In this document: positions 35,644 to 45,412 of the stretch, piece after piece | Position numbering within the stretch: the stretch's first letter is position 1 | How the letters are laid out: each line of letters starts with the position of its first letter | Origin: Myxacorys chilensis ATA2-1-KO14 | Lineage (GTDB): Bacteria; Cyanobacteriota; Cyanobacteriia; Leptolyngbyales; Leptolyngbyaceae | Direction: 5' to 3' | NCBI GenBank assembly: GCA_019359275.1 | Contig: JAHHHP010000011.1 | Span: 1-64,000, forward strand | Length of the DNA stretch: 64,000 nucleotides | Program-made: the position numbers and the translations under genes | The notes under the pieces: model-generated | What the model was told of the DNA's origin: nothing | What the model saw: only the letters and a program-made list of their open reading frames with translations | Database searches by the model: none

Positions 35644-37932
35644 ATGAAGTTAAAGTTAACACCCACCAACATCTCACTCCTCGCCATCAGCGCGTTTGGG
35701 GCGCTCGTCGCCCAAGAGCTAATTCGCACTGAAGCTCAAACCCCAACTCCAACAGGAGACAAATTTAAGCGTAAACAATCGAATCTAGCTGCCCGCGCTG
35801 CTGCTAATCCAGCCGCGTTAGCTCAGCCAGAATTAGGGGGGCAAGAATCTCTGTCATCGGCAGTGAGAAGCACTCCTCCTCAGCCGCGATCAGTATCCGT
35901 GCCAAAAACGCCTGACTTAAAAGCATCTGATCTAGCGATCGCTGAACTGCCCCCGCCGCCCCCGTCACTCAAAGCCAGTCTGCCTGCGCCGCCACGGGTA
36001 AAAGATACCCCCATTCGGATCAAATCAGTCGGGGTTGATCAACTACCGATCGACTCGATTGTGGCAGCGTCGCTGAGTTCTGGTATGCCATCTAAATCGA
36101 ATTTTGCGGCAGCAGAACAGCAATCTAAAACTAAAGTTCAATCTAAAGAAATTCAATCTAAAGAAACTGAAGCAGAGGCATCAGAAGCGGCATTCACTCC
36201 TGCATCGTCAAAGAATGATCTGGAGGGACATCGTGCTCAACCCGCCATTCAAGCTCTTATGCAGCGAGGGATTGTCCAAACCGGATCTGACGGCAACTTT
36301 CGCCCAGACGCCTCAGTTTCGGATCAGCAGTTTAGCAGCATGATGCAAAAGGCATCTAGCAAAGCCGCGATCCCCATTGGCCAGATCCAGCGTCCGAAGG
36401 ACATCGTGACGCAAGCCGATGCCGCAACCTTCGTCTACCGTCAACTTCAAAAAGCTGAGGCGTCTAAATCAATATCCGCTGCGCCTGTCGCGGCTCAAAC
36501 TAGCACTGCTCCACTACCCCAATTGGCCAGTGCGGATCTGTCAGGACTCAACGCAACGCCAGCGTTCAGTCAGAGCATACCCAGTGTTTCACCTAGCCCA
36601 GCGGCTCCTGAAAGTCGTGCCCTGCCTCCAGCCAAAACCCCGACCGAAGCTCCTCGCTCTCAAGTCGTGAGGGTTGCAGCGGCGGCGAATGTAGATGCCT
36701 ACACGTTAGGAGCAGGCGATCGCATCAAGGTAGACGTGTTCAACGTCGGTGAGTACAGCAAAGAGTATCAAGTTTTGGTTAACGGCACGCTGAACCTCTA
36801 TCGGGTCGGCAACTTGTCGGTCACTGGCATGACCCTGAAGCAGGCAGAACGCGCGATCGCAGCCAAGTACGCCCGCGTGCTGAAACGTCCGATGATCGAT
36901 GTTAGTCTAGCGGCGGCTCGACCGTTAAACGTCGCGATCGCTGGAGAGGTCGGGCGTCCGGGTTCTTACGCCCTCGACTTAAAAGATGGCAAATTTCCAA
37001 CGGTCACCAAACTCATTCAAGAAGCGGGCGGCATGACCCGATCCGCCAATCCTCGCCAAGTGATTGTTCGGCGTCCTCAACTTGGTGGTGTCGATCGCGA
37101 GATCGCGGTGGATCTGTGGGAATTGTTCCAGACGGGTAACATCCGTCAAGACCTAACATTGCTTGACGGCGACACGATCTTTATTCCAACCTCTAACGGC
37201 GTCAACTTAGCAGAATCTGCCCAGTTTGCTGCCGCTAACTTTGCCACAGATTCCGCTAAACCGATTAACATTGCAGTGGTTGGAGAAGTGAACCGTCCAG
37301 GACCTTATGCCCTAGAGGTGAAGGCCGGACTGCCGACGATCACGCAGGCGCTGCAAACCGCTGGCGGCATCAATCAGATGGCAAACGTTCGGAAGATCGA
37401 GGTGCGCCGACCCACCCGGGCTGGCACCAATCAAACCATCCCCATTGACCTCTGGAAACTGCTGAAAGAAGGCGATTTAAGTCAAGATCTGGTGCTACAG
37501 CAAGGCGATACGATCGCGATTCCAACCGCCACTGCCCTTGACCCCACCGAAGCGTCAAAACTGGGAGCCGCCAGCTTCTCTCCTGGTACGATGAACGTGA
37601 ACATTGTCGGTGAAGTCACGCGACCCGGAACCGTTCAAGTGGCAGCCAATACACCACTTAACCAAGCGATTCTAGCGGCGGGTGGATTTAACAAAGATGC
37701 GAAAAAGAAATCGGTTGAGTTAATTCGCCTAAATCCCAATGGAACGGTGGCGCGTCGAGAAATCACGATCGATTTGGCACGCGGCATCGACGAGAACGGC
37801 AACCCAGTTCTACAGAATGGTGATGTCGTAGTGGTCGAAAAATCTGGCGCGGCTAAGTTCTCACAAACCCTAGAAACGGTGTTAGGACCGGTTGGTCGCG
37901 TTCTACCGTTCCGATTCCTGTTCGGATTGTAA
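35644..37932 (+). CDS. Polysaccharide export protein Wza-like with SLH-like segment and SLBB repeats
   Basis: A 762-residue protein. Order: signal segment (about 1-32); a Pro/Ala/Ser-rich linker; an S-layer-homology-like segment (about 194-273, GHRAQPAIQALMQRGIV, DGNFRPDASVSDQQF and VTQADAATFVYRQL); another linker; the polysaccharide export domain (about 352-425, YTLGAGDRIKVDVFNVGEY); and three SLBB domains starting near 428, 540 and 651, each with a GEVxRPG motif. Wza forms the outer-membrane exit for capsule or EPS. No lipobox Cys is present, unlike E. coli Wza. The SLH part may tie it to peptidoglycan. It precedes the wzc gene by 120 bases. Confidence 0.92.
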   Translation: MKLKLTPTNISLLAISAFGALVAQELIRTEAQTPTPTGDKFKRKQSNLAARAAANPAALAQPELGGQESLSSAVRSTPPQPRSVSVPKTPDLKASDLAIAELPPPPPSLKASLPAPPRVKDTPIRIKSVGVDQLPIDSIVAASLSSGMPSKSNFAAAEQQSKTKVQSKEIQSKETEAEASEAAFTPASSKNDLEGHRAQPAIQALMQRGIVQTGSDGNFRPDASVSDQQFSSMMQKASSKAAIPIGQIQRPKDIVTQADAATFVYRQLQKAEASKSISAAPVAAQTSTAPLPQLASADLSGLNATPAFSQSIPSVSPSPAAPESRALPPAKTPTEAPRSQVVRVAAAANVDAYTLGAGDRIKVDVFNVGEYSKEYQVLVNGTLNLYRVGNLSVTGMTLKQAERAIAAKYARVLKRPMIDVSLAAARPLNVAIAGEVGRPGSYALDLKDGKFPTVTKLIQEAGGMTRSANPRQVIVRRPQLGGVDREIAVDLWELFQTGNIRQDLTLLDGDTIFIPTSNGVNLAESAQFAAANFATDSAKPINIAVVGEVNRPGPYALEVKAGLPTITQALQTAGGINQMANVRKIEVRRPTRAGTNQTIPIDLWKLLKEGDLSQDLVLQQGDTIAIPTATALDPTEASKLGAASFSPGTMNVNIVGEVTRPGTVQVAANTPLNQAILAAGGFNKDAKKKSVELIRLNPNGTVARREITIDLARGIDENGNPVLQNGDVVVVEKSGAAKFSQTLETVLGPVGRVLPFRFLFGL

Positions 37933-38052
37933 TTTCTTCACTCATAATTTCTCCGTCTGATCTCATGTTTCTTCCATCATTAGCTTGAGTATTCAGATTC
38001 AGATTCCTTCACCTGTTTCAACGTTTTCTCCATCATTGGCTTAGGTATTTCG

Positions 38053-40239
38053 ATGAATAATCAGTCGAATTCAGGGAATTCAACTCAAACAATAGTCGAG
38101 CGCAATGGTAAATCGCTATCAGCGCTAGATTATGCAATTCACTCCAACTCCAATCTAGGTGAGAGCGAAGAAAGCTGGCAGTCTCCACGGCTCTTCGAGA
38201 TATTACGTCGCCGAGCTGTTCTCATGACAGGCACAGCCGTTACAGTTACGCTGTTAACAGGTGTTGTCACGTTTAACCAAAGCGATAAATATGAAGGAAC
38301 ATTTCAAATTCTGGTTGAACCCGTAACAGCGGAAAGCCAGCAGGGCTTAGACCCCTTATCCACACAGCCAAAATCCTCTTCTCAATCTGGCGGCTTGGAC
38401 TATGAAACACAAATTCAAGTTTTAAGCAGCCCGAAGACGATGGAGCCGATCCTCCAGCAAATTCAAAAGCGTTACCCTGACGTCAGTTACGGTTCGCTGA
38501 TCACCCAGCTTGAGATTTCTCGACCGGAAGACACAAAACTGATTGCTGTTAAATATACCGATGCTAATCCTGATCGAGCGAAGTTTGTTCTCGATCAACT
38601 CGCGGCAGGCTATTTAAGGTATAGCCAACAAGAACGACAGGCTAATCTTCGTCAGGGGATTACTTTTGTCGATGATCAAGTCAAGGGGACACGCCAACGG
38701 GTCGATACCTTGCAACGCCAGATTCAGACCTTTCGGCAGCGCAATAACCTAATTGGCACAGAGGCGCTGGCGAGTCAGGTCGCAAGTCAAGTTCAAGGAC
38801 TAGAGCAGCAGCGCCTAGAAGCGCAAAAGCAAATTGCTGAAACTCAGAAGCAGTATGACAATCTGCAAGGTCAATCAGGAGCGGTGGCGGCTCTTGCGGC
38901 CGATCCGGCTTATCAGAAAGTCCTTGAGCGATTGCGGGAGATTGACAGTAAAATCGCTACGGAGTCTACTCGATTTCAGGCAGGTGAACCCGAGATCGCG
39001 GTATTACAAGAGCAGCGAGCGAGTTTAATTCCCTTGCTGCGTCAAGAAGCGCGGCGCGTGTTGGGAGATAAAATGGCATCGGTCGGGAGTGATCTCTCGG
39101 TTTTGGAAACGCGGCAAAGAGTGCTAGGGGATGCTCAACAGTACTGGGCGCAGGAAGTTCAACGATTGCCTGTCGTCTCCCGAATTTATAGTGACTTAGA
39201 GCGTGAACTCAATGTTGCGACCGATAGCTTGGGACGTTTTCTAGCCACACGAGAGAATCTTCAAGTTCAGGCGGCTCAGAAAGAGGTGCCTTGGCAGTTG
39301 ATTGCGCCTCCGGCCGTGCCTCAAGATCCAAAAGATTCTAAGCAGCGAAACTTAGTGTTGGGCGCGATCGCGGGACTACTGTTGGGCATTGGTGCGGCGA
39401 CGATCGCAGAACGAATGGATGACACGATTCGCACGAGCGAAGAACTGCGAAAGCAAGTCAAGCTACCGATATTAGGAAGCATTCCGGTTTATGCAGCTCT
39501 GCAGCGACCGCAACTTTTGCAGCGAACAGGAATTGCTCGCAGGTTCAACCTTCAGTCTGATACGTTCCGCTATTCCGGGTTTTCAGAATCGTTCCGATCG
39601 CTGTATTCCACACTCCGACTGCTCAAGGCAGACCAACCGATTCGCTCGATTGTCATTAGTTCTCCCTTCGCTGGCGATGGGAAATCAACGGTGGCTACCT
39701 ATTTAGCGCAAGCAGCGGCAGCAATGGGTCAACGGGTCCTGTTAGTCGATGCTGATTTGCGACATCCTCAAATCAGCGGCTTTCTAGACCTCTCAAATGA
39801 TCGAGGACTAGCGGAGGTATTGTCTTCAAATCTCAACCCTCAACAGGCAATTCAGCGTGTCTTTAATCTAACGCCTTCGGGAATGTCGAGTGCGGCTCCA
39901 TCGGTTCTCTCAGACGACGAAAATTTATATGTTCTCACCTCTGGTCAAGTGCCAGATAATCCAACTCGGCTATTGTCTTCGCAAAAAATGAAGCGATTGA
40001 GCGAATATTTTCACGCCATGTTTGATTTGGTGATTTATGATGCGCCGCCCTTGCTCAACCTTGCTGATAGCAACCTGCTGACATCTTACACAGACGGGAT
40101 GGTTTTGGTAGCGGGTTTAGGTAAAACGAGCCGGTCTGAGTTAATGCAGTGTCTCGAACGATTACGCACTGCTCGAACGTCCGTGTTAGGGATTGTTGCT
40201 AATCGCGATGTGTCGAATTTAGCTGATGTTGATTATTAG
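38053..40239 (+). CDS. Wzc-like polysaccharide co-polymerase / tyrosine autokinase
   Basis: A 728-residue fusion of a Wzz chain-length domain and a BY-kinase. The first membrane helix is about 58-76, the coiled-coil periplasmic region about 190-420, and the second helix about 431-450. The cytoplasmic kinase has Walker A SPFAGDGKST (about 537-546), A' VLLVDADLRHP and Walker B LVIYDAPPLL. Such proteins set polymer length and cycle between phosphorylated and free states to drive assembly with Wza. The C-terminus ends in a single Tyr (NLADVDY); a long Tyr-rich tail is missing. It follows wza on the same strand. Confidence 0.93.
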   Translation: MNNQSNSGNSTQTIVERNGKSLSALDYAIHSNSNLGESEESWQSPRLFEILRRRAVLMTGTAVTVTLLTGVVTFNQSDKYEGTFQILVEPVTAESQQGLDPLSTQPKSSSQSGGLDYETQIQVLSSPKTMEPILQQIQKRYPDVSYGSLITQLEISRPEDTKLIAVKYTDANPDRAKFVLDQLAAGYLRYSQQERQANLRQGITFVDDQVKGTRQRVDTLQRQIQTFRQRNNLIGTEALASQVASQVQGLEQQRLEAQKQIAETQKQYDNLQGQSGAVAALAADPAYQKVLERLREIDSKIATESTRFQAGEPEIAVLQEQRASLIPLLRQEARRVLGDKMASVGSDLSVLETRQRVLGDAQQYWAQEVQRLPVVSRIYSDLERELNVATDSLGRFLATRENLQVQAAQKEVPWQLIAPPAVPQDPKDSKQRNLVLGAIAGLLLGIGAATIAERMDDTIRTSEELRKQVKLPILGSIPVYAALQRPQLLQRTGIARRFNLQSDTFRYSGFSESFRSLYSTLRLLKADQPIRSIVISSPFAGDGKSTVATYLAQAAAAMGQRVLLVDADLRHPQISGFLDLSNDRGLAEVLSSNLNPQQAIQRVFNLTPSGMSSAAPSVLSDDENLYVLTSGQVPDNPTRLLSSQKMKRLSEYFHAMFDLVIYDAPPLLNLADSNLLTSYTDGMVLVAGLGKTSRSELMQCLERLRTARTSVLGIVANRDVSNLADVDY

Positions 40240-40301
40240 CGAAGGAAATGCTTTGTTGAAAGACCATTAGACTTCTTACAAACGTCTTCCGTCCTCAGCC
40301 T

Positions 40302-40333
40302 AAATCCCTCTTCCAAACGTGGAAGAGGGATTT
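40302..40333. terminator. Hairpin terminator after wzc
   Basis: AAATCCCTCTTCC (40302-40314) and GGAAGAGGGATTT (40321-40333) form a perfect 13-pair stem with a six-base loop, about 60 bases after the wzc stop. The arm ends in TTT. Sequences of this type (AATCCCTCT...AGAGGGATT) are scattered repeats in cyanobacteria and often act as terminators. Confidence 0.75.
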
Positions 40334-40679
40334 CTAATTTAGCTCCTCACCTCCCAAATTTAGGAGCAGGGATTGAGAGAGGTTTGCGACTTACGGCATG
40401 AGAATGGCAAGCCCGAATTCAGGCAAAAATCCTATTGTTGAAAGCGTGTTATTGTCATTGAATCTTTTGAACAACAAATCTTGTAATCCGAGAGGTTGTT
40501 CAAGCAAGATAACCTCGCTTATTTCAGTAAATTTCGGTGGAAAGACGGTCGGTGAATTTACGGCTTTTGACTTTTAACTACTGAGGTTTTAGAAATCTAT
40601 TCGTAAGTCTATCTGTTCTGCTGTGTAGATGGATAATGTTGTGGGCTTTTAATCAGCTTTGATGCCGTGTCCTAAAGAC

Positions 40680-40717
40680 ACGATCGCATCGCGTCTTTAC
40701 AAGAGCGATGCGATCGT
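40680..40717. repeat. HIP1-containing 13-bp inverted repeat
   Basis: ACGATCGCATCGC (40680-40692) pairs perfectly with GCGATGCGATCGT (40705-40717) around a 12-base loop. Both arms carry the CGATCG core of HIP1. Confidence 0.65.
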
Positions 40718-41157
40718 TCATGTAATAGGTCTACAGCACTATCTGTAGATGAATAGGTAGCGCTATTCAGGAAAGACTAGAGAAAGAAATTCCTATTTGT
40801 GTTGCAGCAGTTTGTACGTGTCGCACGGGACGAGATACCAGTGCTGAATCAGTCATTTCAGCTCAGTCCCGCTGGTGTTGACTATGCAGCAGCATGACAA
40901 CAATACTGCTATTCTAAAACCTGATTGACCATTAGCGCGATCGCAGACCTCTCCATCCTCGAAAATCAAACGATCGCGCTTTTTTGCTCTATCCAATGCC
41001 GCAGCAATTTGATCCTCAAAACTTATGATCTTGCCGCAGCCCGCCGCATTAACTACACAACCGTTACTCAGTAACTTCCATTTCTCGATGGAATGTCTCT
41101 GCCTTCCTACGCAGCACACAGCCGATCATTGAGACTGCTATTCTGTGCGCGATCGAC

Positions 41158-43170
41158 TTAATTTCGAGTCGTTCCTTCGGTGCGCGAACTACTCACTATA
41201 CCTGCTCGCTGCGGACTGTATTCTGGTACAACAAGCTGGAGCAGCGATCGCAGCTTATTCTGATTATTTTGATACGCTGCGATAAACAGTTGATCTAACA
41301 TCGGCTCCAGCGTTCTCCACGGAATCATTGCTTCTCTTGCCCCATAAATCTTGGGATGGCTGGTCGTCATTGCATCTGCGCCAATCAAAAGTTCTTCGTA
41401 CAGCTTTTCGCCCGGTCGCAATCCTGTAATTTCAACGTCAATATCTTCCCCAGGCACTAAACCGCTCAACTCAATCATTTGAATCGCTAAGTCATAGATC
41501 TTGACGGGTTCTCCCATATCCAGCAAGAAGACCTCGCCGCTTTCACCCATTGCTCCAGCTTGAATCACTAACCGGGATGCCTCTGGAATTGACATGAAAT
41601 ACCGGGTCATGGCAGGGTGAGTCAGCGTAATTGGCTTGCCTTGAGCAATCTGCTGACGGAAGCGCGGTACAACCGAGCCGTTGCTGTTCAACACATTGCC
41701 AAAGCGCACCATTACAAACCGAGTGCGAGTACTGGACTCAGCAGCCAGCGCTTGCAGTACTAACTCAGCAGTTCGCTTAGTCGCGCCCATCACATTGGTC
41801 GGGCGCACTGCTTTATCGGTTGAGATCAGTACAAAGGTTTCGACGCGACATTTGTCAGCGGTGCGGGCGGTGACGAGCGTTCCGTGAACGTTGTTAAGAA
41901 TGCCTTGAGCAGGGTTCGCTTCCACGAGTGGAACGTGCTTATATGCCGCTGCGTGGTAGACCGTTTGCACCTGATAGCGACTGAATGCCTCTTCTAATTG
42001 TTTCGCATCCGTCACCGATCCCAAATACGCTACACGCGGAATGTGAGGATAAGTTTCTGCCAACTCTGCATCGATCGAATATAGTGCGAACTCATTGAGT
42101 TCAAACAGCACCAACAGCCGTGGCTCTTGTTGAGCAATTTGCCGACATAACTCCGAACCAATCGAGCCGCCTGCTCCGGTAACTAACACCGACTTATCGG
42201 TAATATTAACTCGCAACATGCTGGGGTCGGGCAGCACTTCTTCGCGCCCCAGCAAGTCAGAAATATCAACGTTGCGAATGTGACCGATGGGAACTTTGCC
42301 CGATAAAATCTCGCTGATAGTCGGAACCGTCTTCACCTGAACGGGTAATCCCTTCAGGGTTTGCAGCACCCGTCGCTTCTGTTGAGGACTAGCAGACGGA
42401 ATAGCTAACAGCACCATAGAGGCTTGATATTGTCCGATGAGAGTTCTGAGCGAACTCGGCGCGTAGATCCGAATCTTCTCAATCCATCGACCTTGAATAT
42501 CTGGGTTGTCATCCACAAACGCAATGACGTTGTAAGTCAATTCGCGATCGAGGGCTTGAGCAAGCTGCACCCCGGCGGATCCCGCTCCATAGATGACAAT
42601 GCGTTCCATTTTTGGGGCAATGGCTGCGATCGGGGATTGAGCTTTTGGACGCGATCGCGGGGCTAACTCAGCTAACGTCAGGGCTTGTCGCATTGAAAAC
42701 CGAAATCCGACGACAGCAATCCAAGTCACCAAAGCAGAGATGATCTGAACCGATCGGGGCAGTAAGGCAATGCCAAGCAATGAGCCAGCCGCACTGAGGG
42801 CTGCCTCGCTGAGAATCACCGATCGTAGGGCAATCCAAAGAATTCCTGCCCCGGTGTATCGCAACAAAGGGCGATACATGCCTAGAAAATAAAAAATACA
42901 GAATTTAATGGGAATGACGAGAATAATAATTTCTCTGTAGTGAACGATTTGATCAATCAGAGATGATTCGTCGAAGCGCAAACTGAGCGCAATAAACGTT
43001 GCAACCAAAAAGATAATTCCATCAATTGCAAAGAGAATGTATCGCCGCAATCGCTGGGGTAATCGAACTAAGACCTTAAAGAAACGGATAGATAAGTCAG
43101 TTCGAGATAGATAAGATAATGCAGAAGAAACCGAAAGTCGATCTCGCATAGACTTCATCCTCGCAGGCAA
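41158..43170 (-). CDS. Nucleoside-diphosphate sugar epimerase/dehydratase, CapD/FlaA1/PglF type
   Basis: A 670-residue membrane enzyme. Four helices fill about 45-160 and are followed by a CoA-binding-like Rossmann unit (IYGAGSAGVQLAQALDRE). The catalytic extended-SDR domain comes next, with TGAGGSIGSELCRQIAQQ, KHVPLVEANPAQGI, LISTDKAVRPTNVMGATKR and the C-terminal LRPGEKLYEEL. Such proteins act on UDP-GlcNAc (4,6-dehydratase or epimerase) and feed rare amino sugars into surface glycans. It belongs to the polysaccharide locus. No adjacent aminotransferase is seen, so the final sugar is open. Confidence 0.93.
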   Translation of the reverse strand: MPARMKSMRDRLSVSSALSYLSRTDLSIRFFKVLVRLPQRLRRYILFAIDGIIFLVATFIALSLRFDESSLIDQIVHYREIIILVIPIKFCIFYFLGMYRPLLRYTGAGILWIALRSVILSEAALSAAGSLLGIALLPRSVQIISALVTWIAVVGFRFSMRQALTLAELAPRSRPKAQSPIAAIAPKMERIVIYGAGSAGVQLAQALDRELTYNVIAFVDDNPDIQGRWIEKIRIYAPSSLRTLIGQYQASMVLLAIPSASPQQKRRVLQTLKGLPVQVKTVPTISEILSGKVPIGHIRNVDISDLLGREEVLPDPSMLRVNITDKSVLVTGAGGSIGSELCRQIAQQEPRLLVLFELNEFALYSIDAELAETYPHIPRVAYLGSVTDAKQLEEAFSRYQVQTVYHAAAYKHVPLVEANPAQGILNNVHGTLVTARTADKCRVETFVLISTDKAVRPTNVMGATKRTAELVLQALAAESSTRTRFVMVRFGNVLNSNGSVVPRFRQQIAQGKPITLTHPAMTRYFMSIPEASRLVIQAGAMGESGEVFLLDMGEPVKIYDLAIQMIELSGLVPGEDIDVEITGLRPGEKLYEELLIGADAMTTSHPKIYGAREAMIPWRTLEPMLDQLFIAAYQNNQNKLRSLLQLVVPEYSPQRAGIVSSSRTEGTTRN

Positions 43171-43976
43171 ACCTTATGGGCTTTTAAAGTGGCTTTTACA
43201 GTGGGGAGGTAGATGTCTAGAAGTGGAGCAAATTTGAGACGCTACTTGCGCCTGAATCTGAAGCGGTAGAACAACTTAGTTGTGGAGCGGTAGAGCAATT
43301 TGCAACCAGAACGTCAGATTGCAAACATGCGTTTTTAAAAGTTGCACCCTGTACTAATTCTTGAATCTTGATTCTGCTGATTGAACAATCAATCGCATCC
43401 CTGCACTTATTCCTAATACTTACTTAAAAACTCGGTTATGTAGGAAAAGTTCCCGTAAAGTTTAGATAAAAAAGTTCAGTATCCTTAACTTGAACGACGA
43501 CCATCGCATCTAAGTAGTATGGGCAACGTATCACAACCCTAATTTAGTGGAGCATCTACTGCTAAGGCTATCTAAAACTACACTCCGTCGAGAATCGTTC
43601 AATCACTTACTTTTGCCATGTCTCATCATCAATGTAATTACGGATAAGGACAGATCAGTGATCTAGGAACATACGGAACAACAGTTCGGTAAACGACCGT
43701 AGAAACCTCCTATAACTAACATTTTTTATAGTGAAATACTTTGGACAGCAGTATATTTGCGGTTATTCTGCGTTCTGCATCTCAGTGTTACATGGAAAAA
43801 AGAATGCTGCTGCAATCAGTTGAGGCTCTGTAAGGCAGATGATCAACCTAACAAGGAAAAACCACTTAGTGACATGAAGAAACGATGAAGATGCCCGAAT
43901 TTATACGGATACAGCGATCGTAGCTAGAAATCATCTGTGTGGTAATTACTGAGTTTCGCTTGAGGGGGTTAGCTCA
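43171..43976. other. Divergent intergenic region
   Basis: About 800 bases between the CapD-type gene and a histidine kinase gene. Short repeats such as AGCGGTAGA (near 43260 and 43279) occur, but I find no gene, tRNA or clear operator. It probably carries promoters for both sides. Confidence 0.4.
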
Positions 43977-43988
43977 GTGAGCCTCAAT

Positions 43989-44024
43989 AGTAGAGAGGAG
44001 AAATCTAGTAGAGAGGAGAAATCT
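43989..44024 (+). repeat. 18-bp tandem duplication spanning a ribosome site
   Basis: AGTAGAGAGGAGAAATCT occurs twice without a gap (43989-44006 and 44007-44024). Each copy holds the Shine-Dalgarno-like GAGAGGAG. The second lies nine bases before the ATG at 44028. Confidence 0.8.
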
Positions 44025-44027
44025 GCC

Positions 44028-45401
44028 ATGAGATCAACTCAGCAGGCGCTGCGCGTGAGCGGCACTCAAACATTGCCGCATCCATCTCATTCACTGCCAT
44101 CTTATGATAGTGTTGAATTGCCTAAAGCCACCTCAGTCGATAGCACAACTGCGCTTCGATGGACAGAACCAATTGTACAGTGCGAGGTTTCAGATCACCT
44201 CTGTACGGGTCTAGAGCAGTCTTGGTTGGCATCTTTGGTGCACAGCAGCCCTGATCTAATCGGCACGGTTTCGTTTGATGGGCAATGGCTATTTATGAAT
44301 CAAGCTGGACAAGACCTGCTGGGGCTTCATGGTCTTGAATCAAGCCACAGAATAACACTCGACGAAACGGTAGACGAAACAGATCGAGATCGCTTAGCAG
44401 ACCTGTTACTGACCGCATTGCAGGACGGGCACTGGCAAGGACACCTGCGCTTTCGACAGGCAGCGACTGAAACGGCGATCGCAACCTCCTCTCAGTGGTT
44501 TGTCGTCTGCGATCTCTACACTCACCAACCGCTCTGCTTGGCAACTATCAGTCGAGCCGTTCAGGACTCCGATTGGAACACAGACGGTTTGCTAGAAGAC
44601 AATCATTCTGCTCTTCATCTGCCTTCTCTAAACACAGAGACACTCACTGAGGCTGAGGCATTAACTGATGAAAAAACGCTGAATCACCTCAAGTCTCAAT
44701 TCTTGGCAGAAATCTGTCACGAACTGCGATCGCCCCTAACCGTGATCGCCTCATCAGCCGGAATACTGGAAGCAATGAATGATTGCTCGCAGCTTAGCGA
44801 GGCAAACTGCTCAGATCGCGCCAAGACACAGAAGCATTTTCAACGCATTCAGAACAAAGTCAGGCAGATGACGCAGCTGATAGACGATATCCTGCTTTTG
44901 AGCCGTATTCAGCAAAATCATCCAGCACTACAGCCAGTCACAACAGATATCATCCAAGTTTGTACGGAGTTAATCGAAGAAGTACAACTCAGTACATCGC
45001 ATGAGATTACTTTTTCACCACGCGATCAAGAACACTTCTATATTCAGAAATTTAATGCTGAAGTAGATATAGTGCTATTACAGCGAATCTTAGTTAACTT
45101 ACTTTCAAATAGTATTAAATATTCGCCTGGCGGAACTAAAATTTCTATTGATTTATATTGCCAATCAAATAGTCTTTTATTTCAGATTCAAGACCAAGGT
45201 ATTGGAATTCCACTAGGCGACCAGCAACACTTATTCAATTCGTTTTATCGCGCTAGTAACACAGAAAAAGTCTCTGGAACAGGATTAGGTCTAGCGATCG
45301 TGAAAAGATGTGTAGAGATTTACGGCGGCAGCATCAGCTTAATCAGCGAAACCGGAACAGGAACAATGGTTACTGTCAAAATTCCGATTCGCGAGAGTTG
45401 A
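44028..45401 (+). CDS. PAS-domain histidine kinase
   Basis: A 457-residue soluble histidine kinase (474 if GTG at 43977 is used). It has a PAS domain (about 60-170, including LVHSSPDLIGTVSFDGQWLF), a HisKA domain with phospho-acceptor His in FLAEICHELRSPLTV, and a HATPase with NLLSNSIKYSPGG, DQGIGIPLG and GTGLGLAIVKR. No membrane helix is seen. ATG 44028 has GGAG nine bases upstream; the GTG would start inside the tandem repeat. The convergent response regulator ends 11 bases away and may be its partner. Confidence 0.9.
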   Translation: MRSTQQALRVSGTQTLPHPSHSLPSYDSVELPKATSVDSTTALRWTEPIVQCEVSDHLCTGLEQSWLASLVHSSPDLIGTVSFDGQWLFMNQAGQDLLGLHGLESSHRITLDETVDETDRDRLADLLLTALQDGHWQGHLRFRQAATETAIATSSQWFVVCDLYTHQPLCLATISRAVQDSDWNTDGLLEDNHSALHLPSLNTETLTEAEALTDEKTLNHLKSQFLAEICHELRSPLTVIASSAGILEAMNDCSQLSEANCSDRAKTQKHFQRIQNKVRQMTQLIDDILLLSRIQQNHPALQPVTTDIIQVCTELIEEVQLSTSHEITFSPRDQEHFYIQKFNAEVDIVLLQRILVNLLSNSIKYSPGGTKISIDLYCQSNSLLFQIQDQGIGIPLGDQQHLFNSFYRASNTEKVSGTGLGLAIVKRCVEIYGGSISLISETGTGTMVTVKIPIRES

Positions 45402-45412
45402 TGTGGTTGAAC

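Larger units (their letters stand above)
40240..41157. other. Long gap after wzc
   Basis: About 920 bases. It holds the two hairpins listed at 40302-40333 and 40680-40717. A minus-strand 88-codon frame at 40853-41119 is open and Cys-rich, but I do not recognise it and would not call it a gene without homologues. No RNA gene was recognised. Confidence 0.4.

Noticed and set aside
40853..41119. An 88-codon minus-strand frame in the gap after wzc
   Set aside because: Cys-rich and open, but with no recognised family and no good ribosome site. Kept only as a note in the gap entry.
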